Shown one piece after another: positions 37,989 to 46,395 of a DNA stretch of 64,000 nt. Made by a program: the position numbers and the translations under genes. Source of the stretch: Candidatus Amarobacter glycogenicus (GTDB taxonomy: Bacteria; Chloroflexota; Dehalococcoidia; Tepidiformales; Tepidiformaceae). Within the stretch, counting starts at the first letter, position 1, and every line of letters starts with the position of its first letter. The notes beneath the pieces are model-generated. The model was not told the origin of the DNA, ran no database searches, and worked only from the letters and a program-made list of their open reading frames with translations. Where the stretch lies: positions 1-64,000 of the forward strand of contig JADJZF010000007.1 in assembly GCA_016719395.1 (NCBI GenBank). The letters are read 5' to 3'.

Positions 37989-38103
37989 CGGAGAGGGTCC
38001 TTCCCGCGGGAAGGAATCCGGGGCAAGCCGGTGTGATTCCGGTGCTGTGCCGCAACTGTGAGGCCCCTTCGGGCCGAGCCAGAAAACCCTCCCTCCTCCG
38101 CCG
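37989..38103 (+). promoter_or_regulatory. Cobalamin riboswitch
   Basis: The aptamer core is visible in order: GGAGAGGGT (5' closing strand), AAGCCGGTGTGATTCCGG, GCTG, CCGCAACTGTGAGGCC, then GAGCCAGAAAACC and the 3' closing strand ACCCTCCCTCC. These match the conserved elements of the cobalamin class (GGTG..A.TCC, GC..CCGCAACTGT, GAGCCAG). It lies in the leader of the operon at 38241-43659 and, with the hairpin at 38154, should shut off transcription when cobalamin is plentiful. Confidence 0.93.
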
Positions 38104-38153
38104 CCGATGATCCTTCGTGCAGAAAGGGGTCGGAGTGATGGTTACTATTACCT

Positions 38154-38184
38154 GAACCCGCCAGCCCTGGCGGGTTCTCTTTTT
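38154..38184 (+). terminator. Riboswitch-associated intrinsic terminator
   Basis: GAACCCGCCAG and its exact complement, two bases apart, followed by TCTCTTTTT. It sits 50 bases after the cobalamin aptamer and 57 bases before the first gene, the position expected for a transcription-attenuation expression platform. Confidence 0.92.
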
Positions 38185-38240
38185 ACCCGCCCAACAGTCT
38201 TGCCTCCGCCTTCAACGGCACAGTGGACTTTGGGGTTCTT

Positions 38241-39352
38241 ATGTTTCGTCGTTTGCTCCTCGCCGCCGCCGCGGCTCTGGGTGTCCTCCCGGTGCTCGTG
38301 GCCACCGCCGCTCTGCCGGAAACCAGTGCTGTCCTCTCCGGCTCAGCCTTCATCAAGTCGATCCAGGATGCCGACGGGTCGTACGGCACGACCGACCTGG
38401 GACAGAACGTCGATGCAGTCTTCGCCGTCCGCGCCGCCGGCTACGACCCGGCTAAGGACCTGGTCGGGGGCAACGGGCCTGTTCAGTTCTTGACCGCCAA
38501 AGTGGCCGGGGTGGATTCTCCCGCTGCGGCGGCAAAGGCCGCTCTCGGCGCCAGGGCACTCGGGATGAACCCGAAAGCCATCGCCGGGATCGACCTCATA
38601 GCCCGCGTGAACCAGGGCTACGATCCCGCGAAAGGAACCTACGGCGGCGACGACTTCAGCCAGTCTGTCGCGATGCTGGGGCTCGCGTGCACCGGGAACA
38701 CCGTTCCTCCGGCAGCCGTGGCCGCCCTGAAGTCCACCCAACTCGCCCCGGGCGGCGGCTGGGGGTTCGGCGGATTCGCCGACCCGGACACGACCGCCAT
38801 CGCTCTCCAGGCCCTCCTTGCCAGCGGCACTCCCAAAACCGATTCCGCTATCACGAAGGCCTTCGCCTACTTGAAGTCTTCCCAGGGCAACGATGGGGCT
38901 GGGGCTTCGACCCATCGGAGTCGAATGCGTCGTCGACCGCCTACGTTATCCAGGCGCTCATCGCGCTTGGCGAGAACCCGGACGCCGCCGGCTACGAAAG
39001 GGGCGGAGTCACGCCGGTGCAGTTCCTGGTGTCCCAACAGCAGCCCAACGGCTCGTTCAAGGGGTTCGACGCCGCCTATGCGACGAATCAGGCGCTTCCC
39101 GCCCTCGCCGGCCGGACCTTCTGCAACGCCCCCGATTCGCCGGTTACGCGCACGCGCCCGGCCGCCGCTGCCACCCCCGCTCCGTCTCCGTCCGCGACGC
39201 CCGTCGCTTCGCAGACCGCAGCGCCGAAGCCGCCGTCCACCGGGACCGGGGAACGGTCGAAAAGTGCCGGTGGGTTACCTGCTATCTCCGGGATCGCAGT
39301 CCTCTGCGCAGGTGCTGCGGCACTTTCCGCCGGCCGCTGGCGGCGCCGGTAG
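38241..39352 (+). CDS. Secreted, anchored alpha/alpha-barrel protein (prenyltransferase/squalene-cyclase-like repeats), one frameshift
   Basis: About 370 aa. Signal peptide LLLAAAAALGVLPVLVATAA; then at least four helical-barrel repeats: FIKSIQDADGSYGTTD, GGWGFGGFADPDTTAIALQALL, GGWGFDPSESNASSTAYVIQ and FLVSQQQPNGSFKGFDAAYATNQ. A P/A/T linker follows, then one C-terminal membrane helix (ISGIAVLCAGAAALSAGRW) with a basic stop. The frame is broken near 38897 in a GGGG run; a single missing G restores GNDGGWGFDP. The same fold forms the alpha domain of intrinsic factor and transcobalamin. As first gene after a cobalamin riboswitch and with a DUF4430-like partner downstream, a cobalamin-capture role is inferred. 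No catalytic Asp motif of cyclases (DxDD) is seen. Confidence 0.82.
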
Positions 39353-39363
39353 CGGGGTACTCG

Positions 39364-40451
39364 ATGCATACGGGAGCATGGGTCGCCTGGGTAACGCTGG
39401 TAACCGTGGTGGCGCTCGCCACCACCAACCCGCTGTATCTCGCGGTCCTGCTCCTCTGCATCCTCCTGGTCGCCACGCTGGCTCCCCGGCTGCGACAGGG
39501 GTCGCCAGCTTCCGGGTCATGGCGCTGTTTGGTTCGTCCATGCTCGCGGTCTCGATCGTTGTGGCAACCATCAACGGGAGCTACGGCGACCACATCCTCT
39601 TCACGATTCCCGGGCCGGAGATGCCGGAGTGGTTGGGCGGCCTCCGCTTCGGCGGCCCGGTGAGTGCGGAGGGCTTCGCTGCGGCCGGGATTCGGGGCCT
39701 CGCGATTCTTTGCATCTTCCTCGCATTCGGTGTCTTCAGCGGCGCTGTGAGCCCGTATCGCGTCCTCCGGATCACTCCGGGTGCCCTCTACTACGCCAGT
39801 CTCGTCCTGACCGTGGGGCTCACACTCCTCCCATCAAGCATTGAGGACCTGCGCCGGATCCGCGAGGTTCGCGCGCTTCGCGGTGCCCGGAGTGGCCTCC
39901 GCGAGCTGCCGTCACTGGTCGTGCCCGCGGTCATCAACGGGCTGGAACGCTCGATGCAGCTCGCTGAGGCCATGGAGGCACGTGGCTATGCAGTGTCCAG
40001 AGCTCCCGGTCGGTCCGCGCGATTCGCAGCGGCTGCTTCGGCTCCGCTGCTTCTCGCGTCCGCCTGGCTGTGGTTCTACAACAGCTCCGGCAAGCCAGCC
40101 GGTGCGCTGTGCGCGGCAGCTGGCCTCGCCGCACTGGCATGGTGGTTCTGGAAAGCCCGTCGCTCTCACGCAGCGACCACTTTCACCGCGGAGGAATTGC
40201 CACGATCCCAGGTCGTCACGATCGTGGCATCAGGCGTCGTGGTCGTGATGATCGCCGTCGCCCGTGCTGCCGGCTTCAGCACTCTTGGCTACAACCCCTT
40301 TGCGGGACTGCAGATGCCCGGCTTCACGCTGGCGGAGGCTGGGCTCGTCGCCACCGTCGCCTGGCCCGCGGTCTTGCTGCTCCGTCGGCCAGCGCTCGCG
40401 TCGCCGCCGGATGCACCGGTCGCCACCGCTTTCGCCGAGGGTGCACCATGA
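39364..40451 (+). CDS. ecfT: ECF transporter transmembrane (T) component, one frameshift
   Basis: CbiQ/EcfT family: an integral membrane scaffold that couples the S component to the ATPases. The start MHTGAWVAWVTLVTVVALAT leads into LYLAVLLLCILLVATLAPRL. The frame then shifts near 39500 in a GGGG run to FRVMALFGSSMLAVSIVVAT. The signature coupling helices are present as MQLAEAMEARGYAVSRAPGR, the A-R-G motif that contacts the ATPases. At least six hydrophobic segments are visible. It starts 11 bases after the barrel protein and overlaps the ATPase gene by ATGA. Confidence 0.88.
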
Positions 40452-42040
40452 CGCTCGCCGCCGCCGAGTCTGTGACGTACACCTATCCTCGCTCCCTCGA
40501 GCCCGCGCTGGCCGACGTATCAGTGCATGTCAGGCCGCGCGAGTTCTGCCTGCTGTCGGGGCCGTCCGGCGGCGGGAAGTCCACGCTCCTTCGGCTCTTC
40601 AACGGTCTGATCCCGCAGTTTCACGGCGGGGTCATTTCTGGGCGGGTCACGGTCGCCGGATTCGACGCAATCCGCACGCCCACAAGGCAGCTCGCAACCG
40701 TCGCGGGGATGGTCTTCCAATCGCCGGAGGCGCAGGCCGTCGCCGAGACGGTGGTGGACGAAGTGGCCTTCGCGATGGAACAGCGTGGCATCACGCGCGC
40801 GGAGATGCTCCGGCGTATGGACCTCGTCCTCGCGGAGATGGGCATCGGCCACCTGCGCCACCGCCGGCTCGCGACACTCTCCGGCGGTGAACGCCAGAGG
40901 GTCGCCCTCGCGTCCGTCCTCGCCCTGGAACCGGCGATGCTCCTCCTCGATGAGCCGACTTCCCAACTCGACGAGTTCGGCGCGGCCGCGTTATTGCGGA
41001 TGGTGGTCGGACTGCAGGCCACCCGCGGCATAGCGGTCCTCGTGGCTGAACACCGCCTCGAGCGGATTCTTCCGTCCGCGACTCGCGTCATCAACGTTGT
41101 CGCTGGTCGAGCCATGTCGCTGGCTCCCATCGACGCACTCTCTGCGCTCGACGACGTACCGCCGGCGGCTGGACTGAGCCGTCTCCTCGGCCTGGCGCCA
41201 CGCCTGACGCTTGAGGAGACGCGGGCCGCTCTTCCCCGCGGCCTCGCGGCGCGGCCGCGATCCGACGCAACCCCCGGAGACGTCCTCCTCGCCGTCGACG
41301 GTCTCGCCGTGGACCTTGGAGGCCAGAGGGTGCTCCGGGACATCTCCATGGCGCTACGAGAGGGCGAAATCGTCGCGCTCATCGGCCAGAATGGGAGCGG
41401 CAAGTCGACCTTCTTCCGGGCTATCACCGGCCTCGTCCGCGCGGGCGCCGGCTCGGTTGTGTTTCCCGCGGCAGGCCGCGACCAACCTCGCTCAACGCGC
41501 GAAATCACCGGCCGCGCGGGCCTGGTCCCCCAGGATCCATCGATTGCCCTCTTTCGCGAGTCGGTGCGGGACGAACTCGCCGAAACGATGGCCCTTCGCG
41601 ACGGCCATCGTCCATCGGCATCCCGCGTTGCCGGGACGCTCGAAGCATGGAACATCGCCGAGTTCGCCTCCAGGAACCCGCGTGACATCTCGGTGGGCCA
41701 GCAGCAGCGTGTCGCCGTCGCAGCAATGCTGGCGCACGAGCCCCGCATCTGGCTGCTCGATGAACCCACGCGGGGTGCGGACCGGGCCGCCAGGCTGCAG
41801 CTTGCAGGACGCCTCCGCCGCCACGCTTCGTGCGGGGGCGCTGCCATCATCGCGACCCACGACATCGAGTCCGCAGCCCAATTCGCCACCCGGGTGGTTA
41901 CCCTGGACGCCGGGGTGGTGCTCTCGGACCTGCCCGCTCGCGAGGCCTTCGCTGCCAACGGGCCACACCCTACCCAGGTCGCTCGGCTCGTGCCCGGTGC
42001 GGTGGCACTCGATGAGGTGGTGTTCGATGTCGCCATCTAA
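40448..42040 (+). CDS. Fused ECF ATPase (EcfA-EcfA')
   Basis: A 530-residue tandem ABC ATPase with two nucleotide-binding domains. First half: Walker A GPSGGGKST, Q-loop VFQSPEAQ, signature LSGGERQR, Walker B MLLLDEPTSQLD, H-loop AEHRLE. Second half: Walker A GQNGSGKST, Q-loop VPQDPSIAL, degenerate signature ISVGQQQRV, Walker B IWLLDEPTRGAD, H-loop ATHDIES. It powers the ECF transporter of this operon. ATG 40448 overlaps the ecfT stop, and its own stop is 11 bases beyond the start of the next gene, so the operon is translationally coupled. Confidence 0.94.
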   Translation: MTLAAAESVTYTYPRSLEPALADVSVHVRPREFCLLSGPSGGGKSTLLRLFNGLIPQFHGGVISGRVTVAGFDAIRTPTRQLATVAGMVFQSPEAQAVAETVVDEVAFAMEQRGITRAEMLRRMDLVLAEMGIGHLRHRRLATLSGGERQRVALASVLALEPAMLLLDEPTSQLDEFGAAALLRMVVGLQATRGIAVLVAEHRLERILPSATRVINVVAGRAMSLAPIDALSALDDVPPAAGLSRLLGLAPRLTLEETRAALPRGLAARPRSDATPGDVLLAVDGLAVDLGGQRVLRDISMALREGEIVALIGQNGSGKSTFFRAITGLVRAGAGSVVFPAAGRDQPRSTREITGRAGLVPQDPSIALFRESVRDELAETMALRDGHRPSASRVAGTLEAWNIAEFASRNPRDISVGQQQRVAVAAMLAHEPRIWLLDEPTRGADRAARLQLAGRLRRHASCGGAAIIATHDIESAAQFATRVVTLDAGVVLSDLPAREAFAANGPHPTQVARLVPGAVALDEVVFDVAI

Positions 42041-42869
42041 GGCTGCGCGGCTGGCGATTCTTGGCCTTGTCGCGACCATCTCCAGCGCGTTTCCGCTTTC
42101 GGCGCTCGCCGACGGCGAAGCTGGCCTCGTCATCCAGGACGGCGAGAACGTCCGGACGTACTGCGTCGCCTTTGCCGGAGAGAGCATCAGCGGCGACCAA
42201 CTGCTCCAGTCGGCTGGCCAGCCATTCGACGCCTACGGTGGCGGAAGCGGGCTCGCACTCTGTTCGTTGGCTGGGAAGGGCTGCGACGACGCTCACTCGT
42301 TCTCGTCCTGTTTCTGTCAGTGCCAGGGCGGCGACTGCACCTATTGGGCCTTCTTTACGAGGGCCTATGGGAAGAATTGGGTGTACTCCTCGCTCGCCTT
42401 CAACCTCCTGAAGGCGAAGGACGGCGAGGTCCATGGATGGAAGTGGGGCGCAGGCAGTCCGAACAGCGCCCCGGCGCCCAAGGACGTCTCCTTCGAACAG
42501 GTCTGCGGCCACTCCCCTCGGGGTGGTGCCGCCCCGGCGACCCCAACGGCGTCACCGGCGGTTGTGTCCGTCTCTCCGGCGACGCCCGCACAACCACCGC
42601 CACGGACACCGTCGATCACGGCGTCAGGCACGAGCGCAGCCTCGACTTCCACGATGCCGCCGGGCGCTTCGCCTTCGGCTCTCGTGACAATCCCGGGGTC
42701 TGCGAGCGTCCCCCAGCCAACCGACGCGGGCCCTACCGCGGTCGTTTCAGGTGCACAGGCCGCCAGTGACGGTTCTTCCGGAGGCACGCTCCTTGCTTTC
42801 GCGACAGTCGTGGCTGTGCTCGCCGCAGCGATTGTGGCGGCTGCCATCTGGAGGGCGCGCCGTGGATAG
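42027..42869 (+). CDS. Secreted, anchored Cys-rich domain protein (DUF4430/transcobalamin C-terminal-like)
   Basis: 280 aa. Signal peptide residues 1-28 (LAILGLVATISSAFPLSALA). The globular domain covers about 29-155: GLVIQDGENVRTYCVAFAGE, SISGDQLLQSAGQPFDAYG, then a Cys cluster GKGCDDAHSFSSCFCQCQGG, CTYWAFFTRAYGKNWVYSS and KDGEVHGWKWGAG. The YW...W.YSS...DGEV.GW.WG pattern resembles the beta domain of transcobalamin/intrinsic factor (DUF4430). The long P/T/S linker (160-250) and a C-terminal helix (LLAFATVVAVLAAAIVAAAI) anchor it to the membrane. I infer that it is the second half of a split cobalamin-binding surface module with the 38241 protein. The family match is from pattern memory and was not searched. 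Confidence 0.8.
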   Translation: MSPSKAARLAILGLVATISSAFPLSALADGEAGLVIQDGENVRTYCVAFAGESISGDQLLQSAGQPFDAYGGGSGLALCSLAGKGCDDAHSFSSCFCQCQGGDCTYWAFFTRAYGKNWVYSSLAFNLLKAKDGEVHGWKWGAGSPNSAPAPKDVSFEQVCGHSPRGGAAPATPTASPAVVSVSPATPAQPPPRTPSITASGTSAASTSTMPPGASPSALVTIPGSASVPQPTDAGPTAVVSGAQAASDGSSGGTLLAFATVVAVLAAAIVAAAIWRARRG

Positions 42870-43659
42870 ACCGCTCGGTCGCAAGCTCGATCCGGGGGTC
42901 GTGACGTTTGTCGTCCTGAACATCGTCGGCCTCCTCGCCTACCTGAATCCCTTCTTCGCCCCCGGGCTACACGAAGACGGACTCCAGTCATTCGCACACA
43001 AGACGGATGCTCCCATTGTCTTCGCCGCCGCCGCCACGCTCTGCCTCGTCCTCGCCGTGGCCGACCTCACCGCGGGTGGGCTGAACAGCAAGTCGCTGGC
43101 CGCGCTCGGCGTGCTCGCGGCGCTGGCCGCCGTACTGCGGACCATCACGCTCCCCGCCGGAGCGAACCTGTACTTCTTCCTGGTGATCCTTGGCGGCTAC
43201 GCGTTCGGTTTTCGGATGGGGTTCCTCCTCGGTGCGCTGTCGTTTTTCCTTAGCGCGGTCGTCACCGGCGGATTCGGGCCATGGCTCCCGTTCCAGATGT
43301 TCGCCAGCGCCTGGATGGGCTCGAGCGCCGGCGCCCTCAGGCTCGTCACCGTCCACGCCGGACGCCGCACCGAAGTCGCTGCCGTCGTGGCCTTCGGTAT
43401 CCTCTGGGGCCTCCTTTTCGGAGCCATCACGAACCTTTGGTCATGGCCCTTCTTCAGTGCCGGCCCCGACATCTCCTACGAAGCCGGTCTTGGCCCCGTT
43501 GAAACCGTCCGCCGCTACTGGAACTACTACATCCTCACGAGTTTCGGGTGGGACCTGCTCCGAAGTATCTGTAACGCAGTCATCCTTGTGTTCGTCGGAG
43601 GACCGCTCCTGCGCGCTCTCGTCAGGTTCCGCGAACGGTTCAGCTTCGAACTCCACTAA
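42862..43659 (+). CDS. Membrane protein, probable ECF S component (cobalamin or precursor)
   Basis: 265 aa with six or so hydrophobic segments: VVTFVVLNIVGLLAYLNPFF, VFAAAATLCLVLAVADLTAG, SLAALGVLAALAAVLRTI, YFFLVILGGYAFGFRMGFLLG, FLSAVVTGGFGPWLPFQMFA and VAAVVAFGILWGLLFGAI. The GYAFGFRMGFLLGALSFFLS and GGFGPWLPFQMFASAWMG segments are typical of S-component proteins of ECF transporters. Together with T and A components and the upstream riboswitch it is most simply the cobalamin-binding S subunit, comparable to CbrT/CblT types. The GTG start overlaps the previous gene by eight bases. Confidence 0.82.
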   Translation: MDRPLGRKLDPGVVTFVVLNIVGLLAYLNPFFAPGLHEDGLQSFAHKTDAPIVFAAAATLCLVLAVADLTAGGLNSKSLAALGVLAALAAVLRTITLPAGANLYFFLVILGGYAFGFRMGFLLGALSFFLSAVVTGGFGPWLPFQMFASAWMGSSAGALRLVTVHAGRRTEVAAVVAFGILWGLLFGAITNLWSWPFFSAGPDISYEAGLGPVETVRRYWNYYILTSFGWDLLRSICNAVILVFVGGPLLRALVRFRERFSFELH

Positions 43660-43698
43660 CCCTCCGGGCGCGTAAGATCCGCCCCCGGAGGTATCCCC

Positions 43699-44532
43699 AT
43701 GAACACCGTCACCATCGGCGCGGTCGAAGTGACCCCCCTGCTCGACACCCGCCTCCTCATGTACCCGCCGATGTTCTTGCCCGACCATGCCGAGGAATTC
43801 GTGGCCGAGTACCGGCATCAGGCCGATGAGCGCGGCCTGTTCCCGATGGCGATCACCTGTTTCCTGCTCCGCTCTGCCGGGAAGACCATCCTGGTCGACA
43901 CCGGCGTAGGCCGCCGCCGCCGTCCGAACATGCCGATTGGCCACCTCAATGACTCGCTCGCTGGTGCGGGTTTGGATCCCGGCGAAGTCGACATCGTCCT
44001 CAACACCCACATGCACGTCGACCATGTAGGTTGGAACACGGTCGACTCCGCGGATGGCACGCCTGAGATCTTCTTTCCGAAAGCCCGGTTCTGGTTCCAG
44101 CAGTCCGAGTGGGACTTCTGGATGCAGCCCGAACGTCTGCAGGACCCGGCCAACGCCCACCTCGTCGACTGCGTCGTACCCCTGCGAGACTCCGGCCGGA
44201 TCACCTTCGCCACCGGTGAACAAGCGATCGACGAACACCTCACCTACGTTCCGACACCGGGCCACACCCCGGGCCACGTCGCAATCGGCATCGTCTCCCA
44301 GGGCGAACGGGCCGTCATCGTGGGCGACGCCTCTCACCACCCCGTGCAGCTCCTTCACCCCGACTGGTCCCCGGCCTTTGACAACGACCCTCTCCTCGCC
44401 GGCAAGACGCGTGAATGGCTGCTCGACTGGGCCATTGACGAGCAGCGGCTCTGGATGGCGGGCCACTGGGAACATCCCGGCATCGGCCGCCTCCTCCGGC
44501 TCGATGGAAAGCGGACCTTCAGGGCACTCTGA
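43699..44532 (+). CDS. Metallo-beta-lactamase-fold hydrolase
   Basis: A 277-residue MBL-fold protein. The metal site is NTHMHVDHVGW (HxHxDH) near residue 100, with TPGHTPGHVA near 190 and VGDASHHPVQ near 212. The remaining His is GHWEHPGIG near the end. The size and the IFFPKARFWFQQSEWDFW insert resemble quorum-quenching lactonase-like (AHL lactonase-type) enzymes, but the natural substrate is not evident. It starts 39 bases after the ECF operon with its own ribosome binding site (GGAGG), and no riboswitch link is implied. Confidence 0.88.
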   Translation: MNTVTIGAVEVTPLLDTRLLMYPPMFLPDHAEEFVAEYRHQADERGLFPMAITCFLLRSAGKTILVDTGVGRRRRPNMPIGHLNDSLAGAGLDPGEVDIVLNTHMHVDHVGWNTVDSADGTPEIFFPKARFWFQQSEWDFWMQPERLQDPANAHLVDCVVPLRDSGRITFATGEQAIDEHLTYVPTPGHTPGHVAIGIVSQGERAVIVGDASHHPVQLLHPDWSPAFDNDPLLAGKTREWLLDWAIDEQRLWMAGHWEHPGIGRLLRLDGKRTFRAL

Positions 44533-44590
44533 GGCTCCTCGCCGTTCGGCTATACTCGCCGTTCGCGCTGCCGCGCCCGGAGATGCCGCC

Positions 44591-45805
44591 ATGGCCGTTG
44601 AGATTCGCGCCCTTCGAGACGCTCAGGAACTGGACCAATACCAGAAGAACGTCAACTACGTATTTGCTTCGGCCCCTTCGCCCGATGACGACCTCACCAG
44701 GCCGGCCGCCGACTGGACGACATGCGCCCTCGTCGACGGCCGGCTCGCAACCACCCTCGCCACACTCCCCTTCACCGTCAGGCTCAACGGCAACCCCGTG
44801 AAGATGGGTGGCGTTACTGCCGTCGGCACCCTGCCGGCCTACCGTCGACAGGGTCTTCTCCGCCAGGTCATGACGAGCGCCCTCTCCACCATGCGCGACC
44901 GGGACCAGTCCCTCGCCATCCTCTGGGCGAGCATGGGCGCCATCTACCAGCGGTTCGGCTACGGCCTATCGACCGGGCAAACGCGATACTCCTTCGACCC
45001 CCGCGTCGCACAGTTCAACGGCCCGGCCTCGCCCGATGGCACCGTCGAGATGTACGAAAAAGAAGAAGGCTTCCCGTTCGTCAAGCAGAACTACATCCAG
45101 TGGGTCCAGGATAAGAACCTCGGCATCCACCGCTCGACCATCCTCTGGCAGGCCAGCACGCTTCGCGCGAACGTGAAGGAACATCCCGTCTACTGCGCCG
45201 TCTACCGCAACACCGACGGCGAAGTCACAGGCCACGCCATCTACCAGACGAAAGAAGGCAACTTCGCCGATCCTGGACCGGACCAGGTGATGGACGTCTC
45301 CGACTTCATCGCCCGTGACATGGACGCGTACCGCGCACTCTGGGACTACCTCCGTGCCCACGACCTGGTGCGCCGCATCGACATGCGTGGCGTCGCCGAA
45401 GACGACCCCGCGCCGGAACTCCTGCTCGAACCCCGGGTCCTCCAGCGCAAGACTTCGGATGGCATTTGGATGCGCGTCGTCGATGTCGAAAAGGCCCTCC
45501 CGCAACGCCCATACGGTGCTCGCGGCGAACTGACGATCGGGGTCCCGGAAGACACCGATTGCCCGTGGAACGTGGGTACGTATCTGTTGGAGACCGACGG
45601 CCAGACCACGTCTGTCCGTCGGACGGACCTCAGTCCCGACATCACCGTCACGCCGAACGTCCTCGCCTCGCTCATTTCCGGCTACCGGCCCGCCAGCCAC
45701 TTCGCCCGGGCCGGGCGGCTCGTCGCGAAGGACACCGCGGCGCTGCGAACCGCCGACGCCCTCTTCCGCACCGAGTACGCGCCCTACTGCCCGAACGAGT
45801 TTTAG
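44591..45805 (+). CDS. Eis-like GNAT N-acetyltransferase
   Basis: About 404 aa: tandem GNAT folds plus a C-terminal sterol-carrier-like domain, the architecture of Eis (enhanced intracellular survival) enzymes. The acetyl-CoA loop is VGTLPAYRRQGLLRQVM near residue 80. SLAILWASMGAIYQRFGYGL and the second GNAT (YCAVYRNTDGEVTGHAIY) follow. The C-terminal residue is Phe (PYCPNEF), whose carboxylate serves as base in Eis proteins. These enzymes acetylate amines on diverse compounds, including aminoglycosides; the substrate here is unknown. Confidence 0.88.
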   Translation: MAVEIRALRDAQELDQYQKNVNYVFASAPSPDDDLTRPAADWTTCALVDGRLATTLATLPFTVRLNGNPVKMGGVTAVGTLPAYRRQGLLRQVMTSALSTMRDRDQSLAILWASMGAIYQRFGYGLSTGQTRYSFDPRVAQFNGPASPDGTVEMYEKEEGFPFVKQNYIQWVQDKNLGIHRSTILWQASTLRANVKEHPVYCAVYRNTDGEVTGHAIYQTKEGNFADPGPDQVMDVSDFIARDMDAYRALWDYLRAHDLVRRIDMRGVAEDDPAPELLLEPRVLQRKTSDGIWMRVVDVEKALPQRPYGARGELTIGVPEDTDCPWNVGTYLLETDGQTTSVRRTDLSPDITVTPNVLASLISGYRPASHFARAGRLVAKDTAALRTADALFRTEYAPYCPNEF

Positions 45806-45906
45806 TGGATCAGGGCGAGAAGACTCAGGCATCGTCTGAGTCCCCACGAAGTCCATCGCTCCACCAGACAAATGCTTCGGGGACTTGGGGGTAATGTAGA
45901 AGCGGT

Positions 45907-46356
45907 ATGAATATCGCCCCGCCCTGGCTGTTCGTCCCTGCCGTCCTGCTCCTCGCTGCGACGATCGGGGCCGTCGCAGCCGCGGCATACTCAGCATTCG
46001 GCGCTGACGCCACCACACAGGGTCAGTCGTTTGGCGAGCCGGTGTACGGGGCGGAACGCCCATCCGACGAGCAATTGGCGGCCCTGGCCGACGGCCACGT
46101 TTCCAGAGACGAGATGATTCAAGCACTGAACCGGGCGGCGGACTGCATCGAGGCCGAAGGCTTGCAGGCGGTCCGGCCCGGGCACCCCCAGCTCGAAGGG
46201 AACCTGGTGTTCATGAGGTTTACCCCCGAAGGCGTCGACCCCGCGGTCGGCGCGGATGCGTTCCGGCGCTGCAGCGAGCGCCACAGCGCCAACCTGTCCT
46301 CGAAGTATCAGGTCCAACGCGAGGCAGAAGGTCGTGCGGCGCCCCGGCCCGAGTAA
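45907..46356 (+). CDS. Hypothetical membrane-anchored protein
   Basis: 149 aa with one N-terminal hydrophobic segment (WLFVPAVLLLAATIGAVAAAAYSAF), then an acidic soluble domain with two Cys (AADCIEAEG and FRRCSERHS) that could pair outside the membrane. I recognise no family, but the DEMIQALNRAADCIEAEGL pattern recurs in secreted actinobacterial and Chloroflexota proteins of unknown role. A possible SD is weak (GAAGCGGT). It is flanked by unrelated plus-strand genes. Confidence 0.65.
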   Translation: MNIAPPWLFVPAVLLLAATIGAVAAAAYSAFGADATTQGQSFGEPVYGAERPSDEQLAALADGHVSRDEMIQALNRAADCIEAEGLQAVRPGHPQLEGNLVFMRFTPEGVDPAVGADAFRRCSERHSANLSSKYQVQREAEGRAAPRPE

Positions 46357-46395
46357 CTGATTCGTAAGAACTCCCGGGCGGTTACGATAACTCCC

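Noticed and set aside
38241..39352. Squalene-hopene or terpene cyclase
   Set aside because: The repeats match the fold, but the protein is exported, too short, and lacks a catalytic Asp motif; the operon context points to cobalamin.
40621..42036. Minus-strand frame rich in Ser/Arg opposite the ECF ATPase
   Set aside because: The opposite strand has two complete ABC ATPase motif sets; this frame is its complement.
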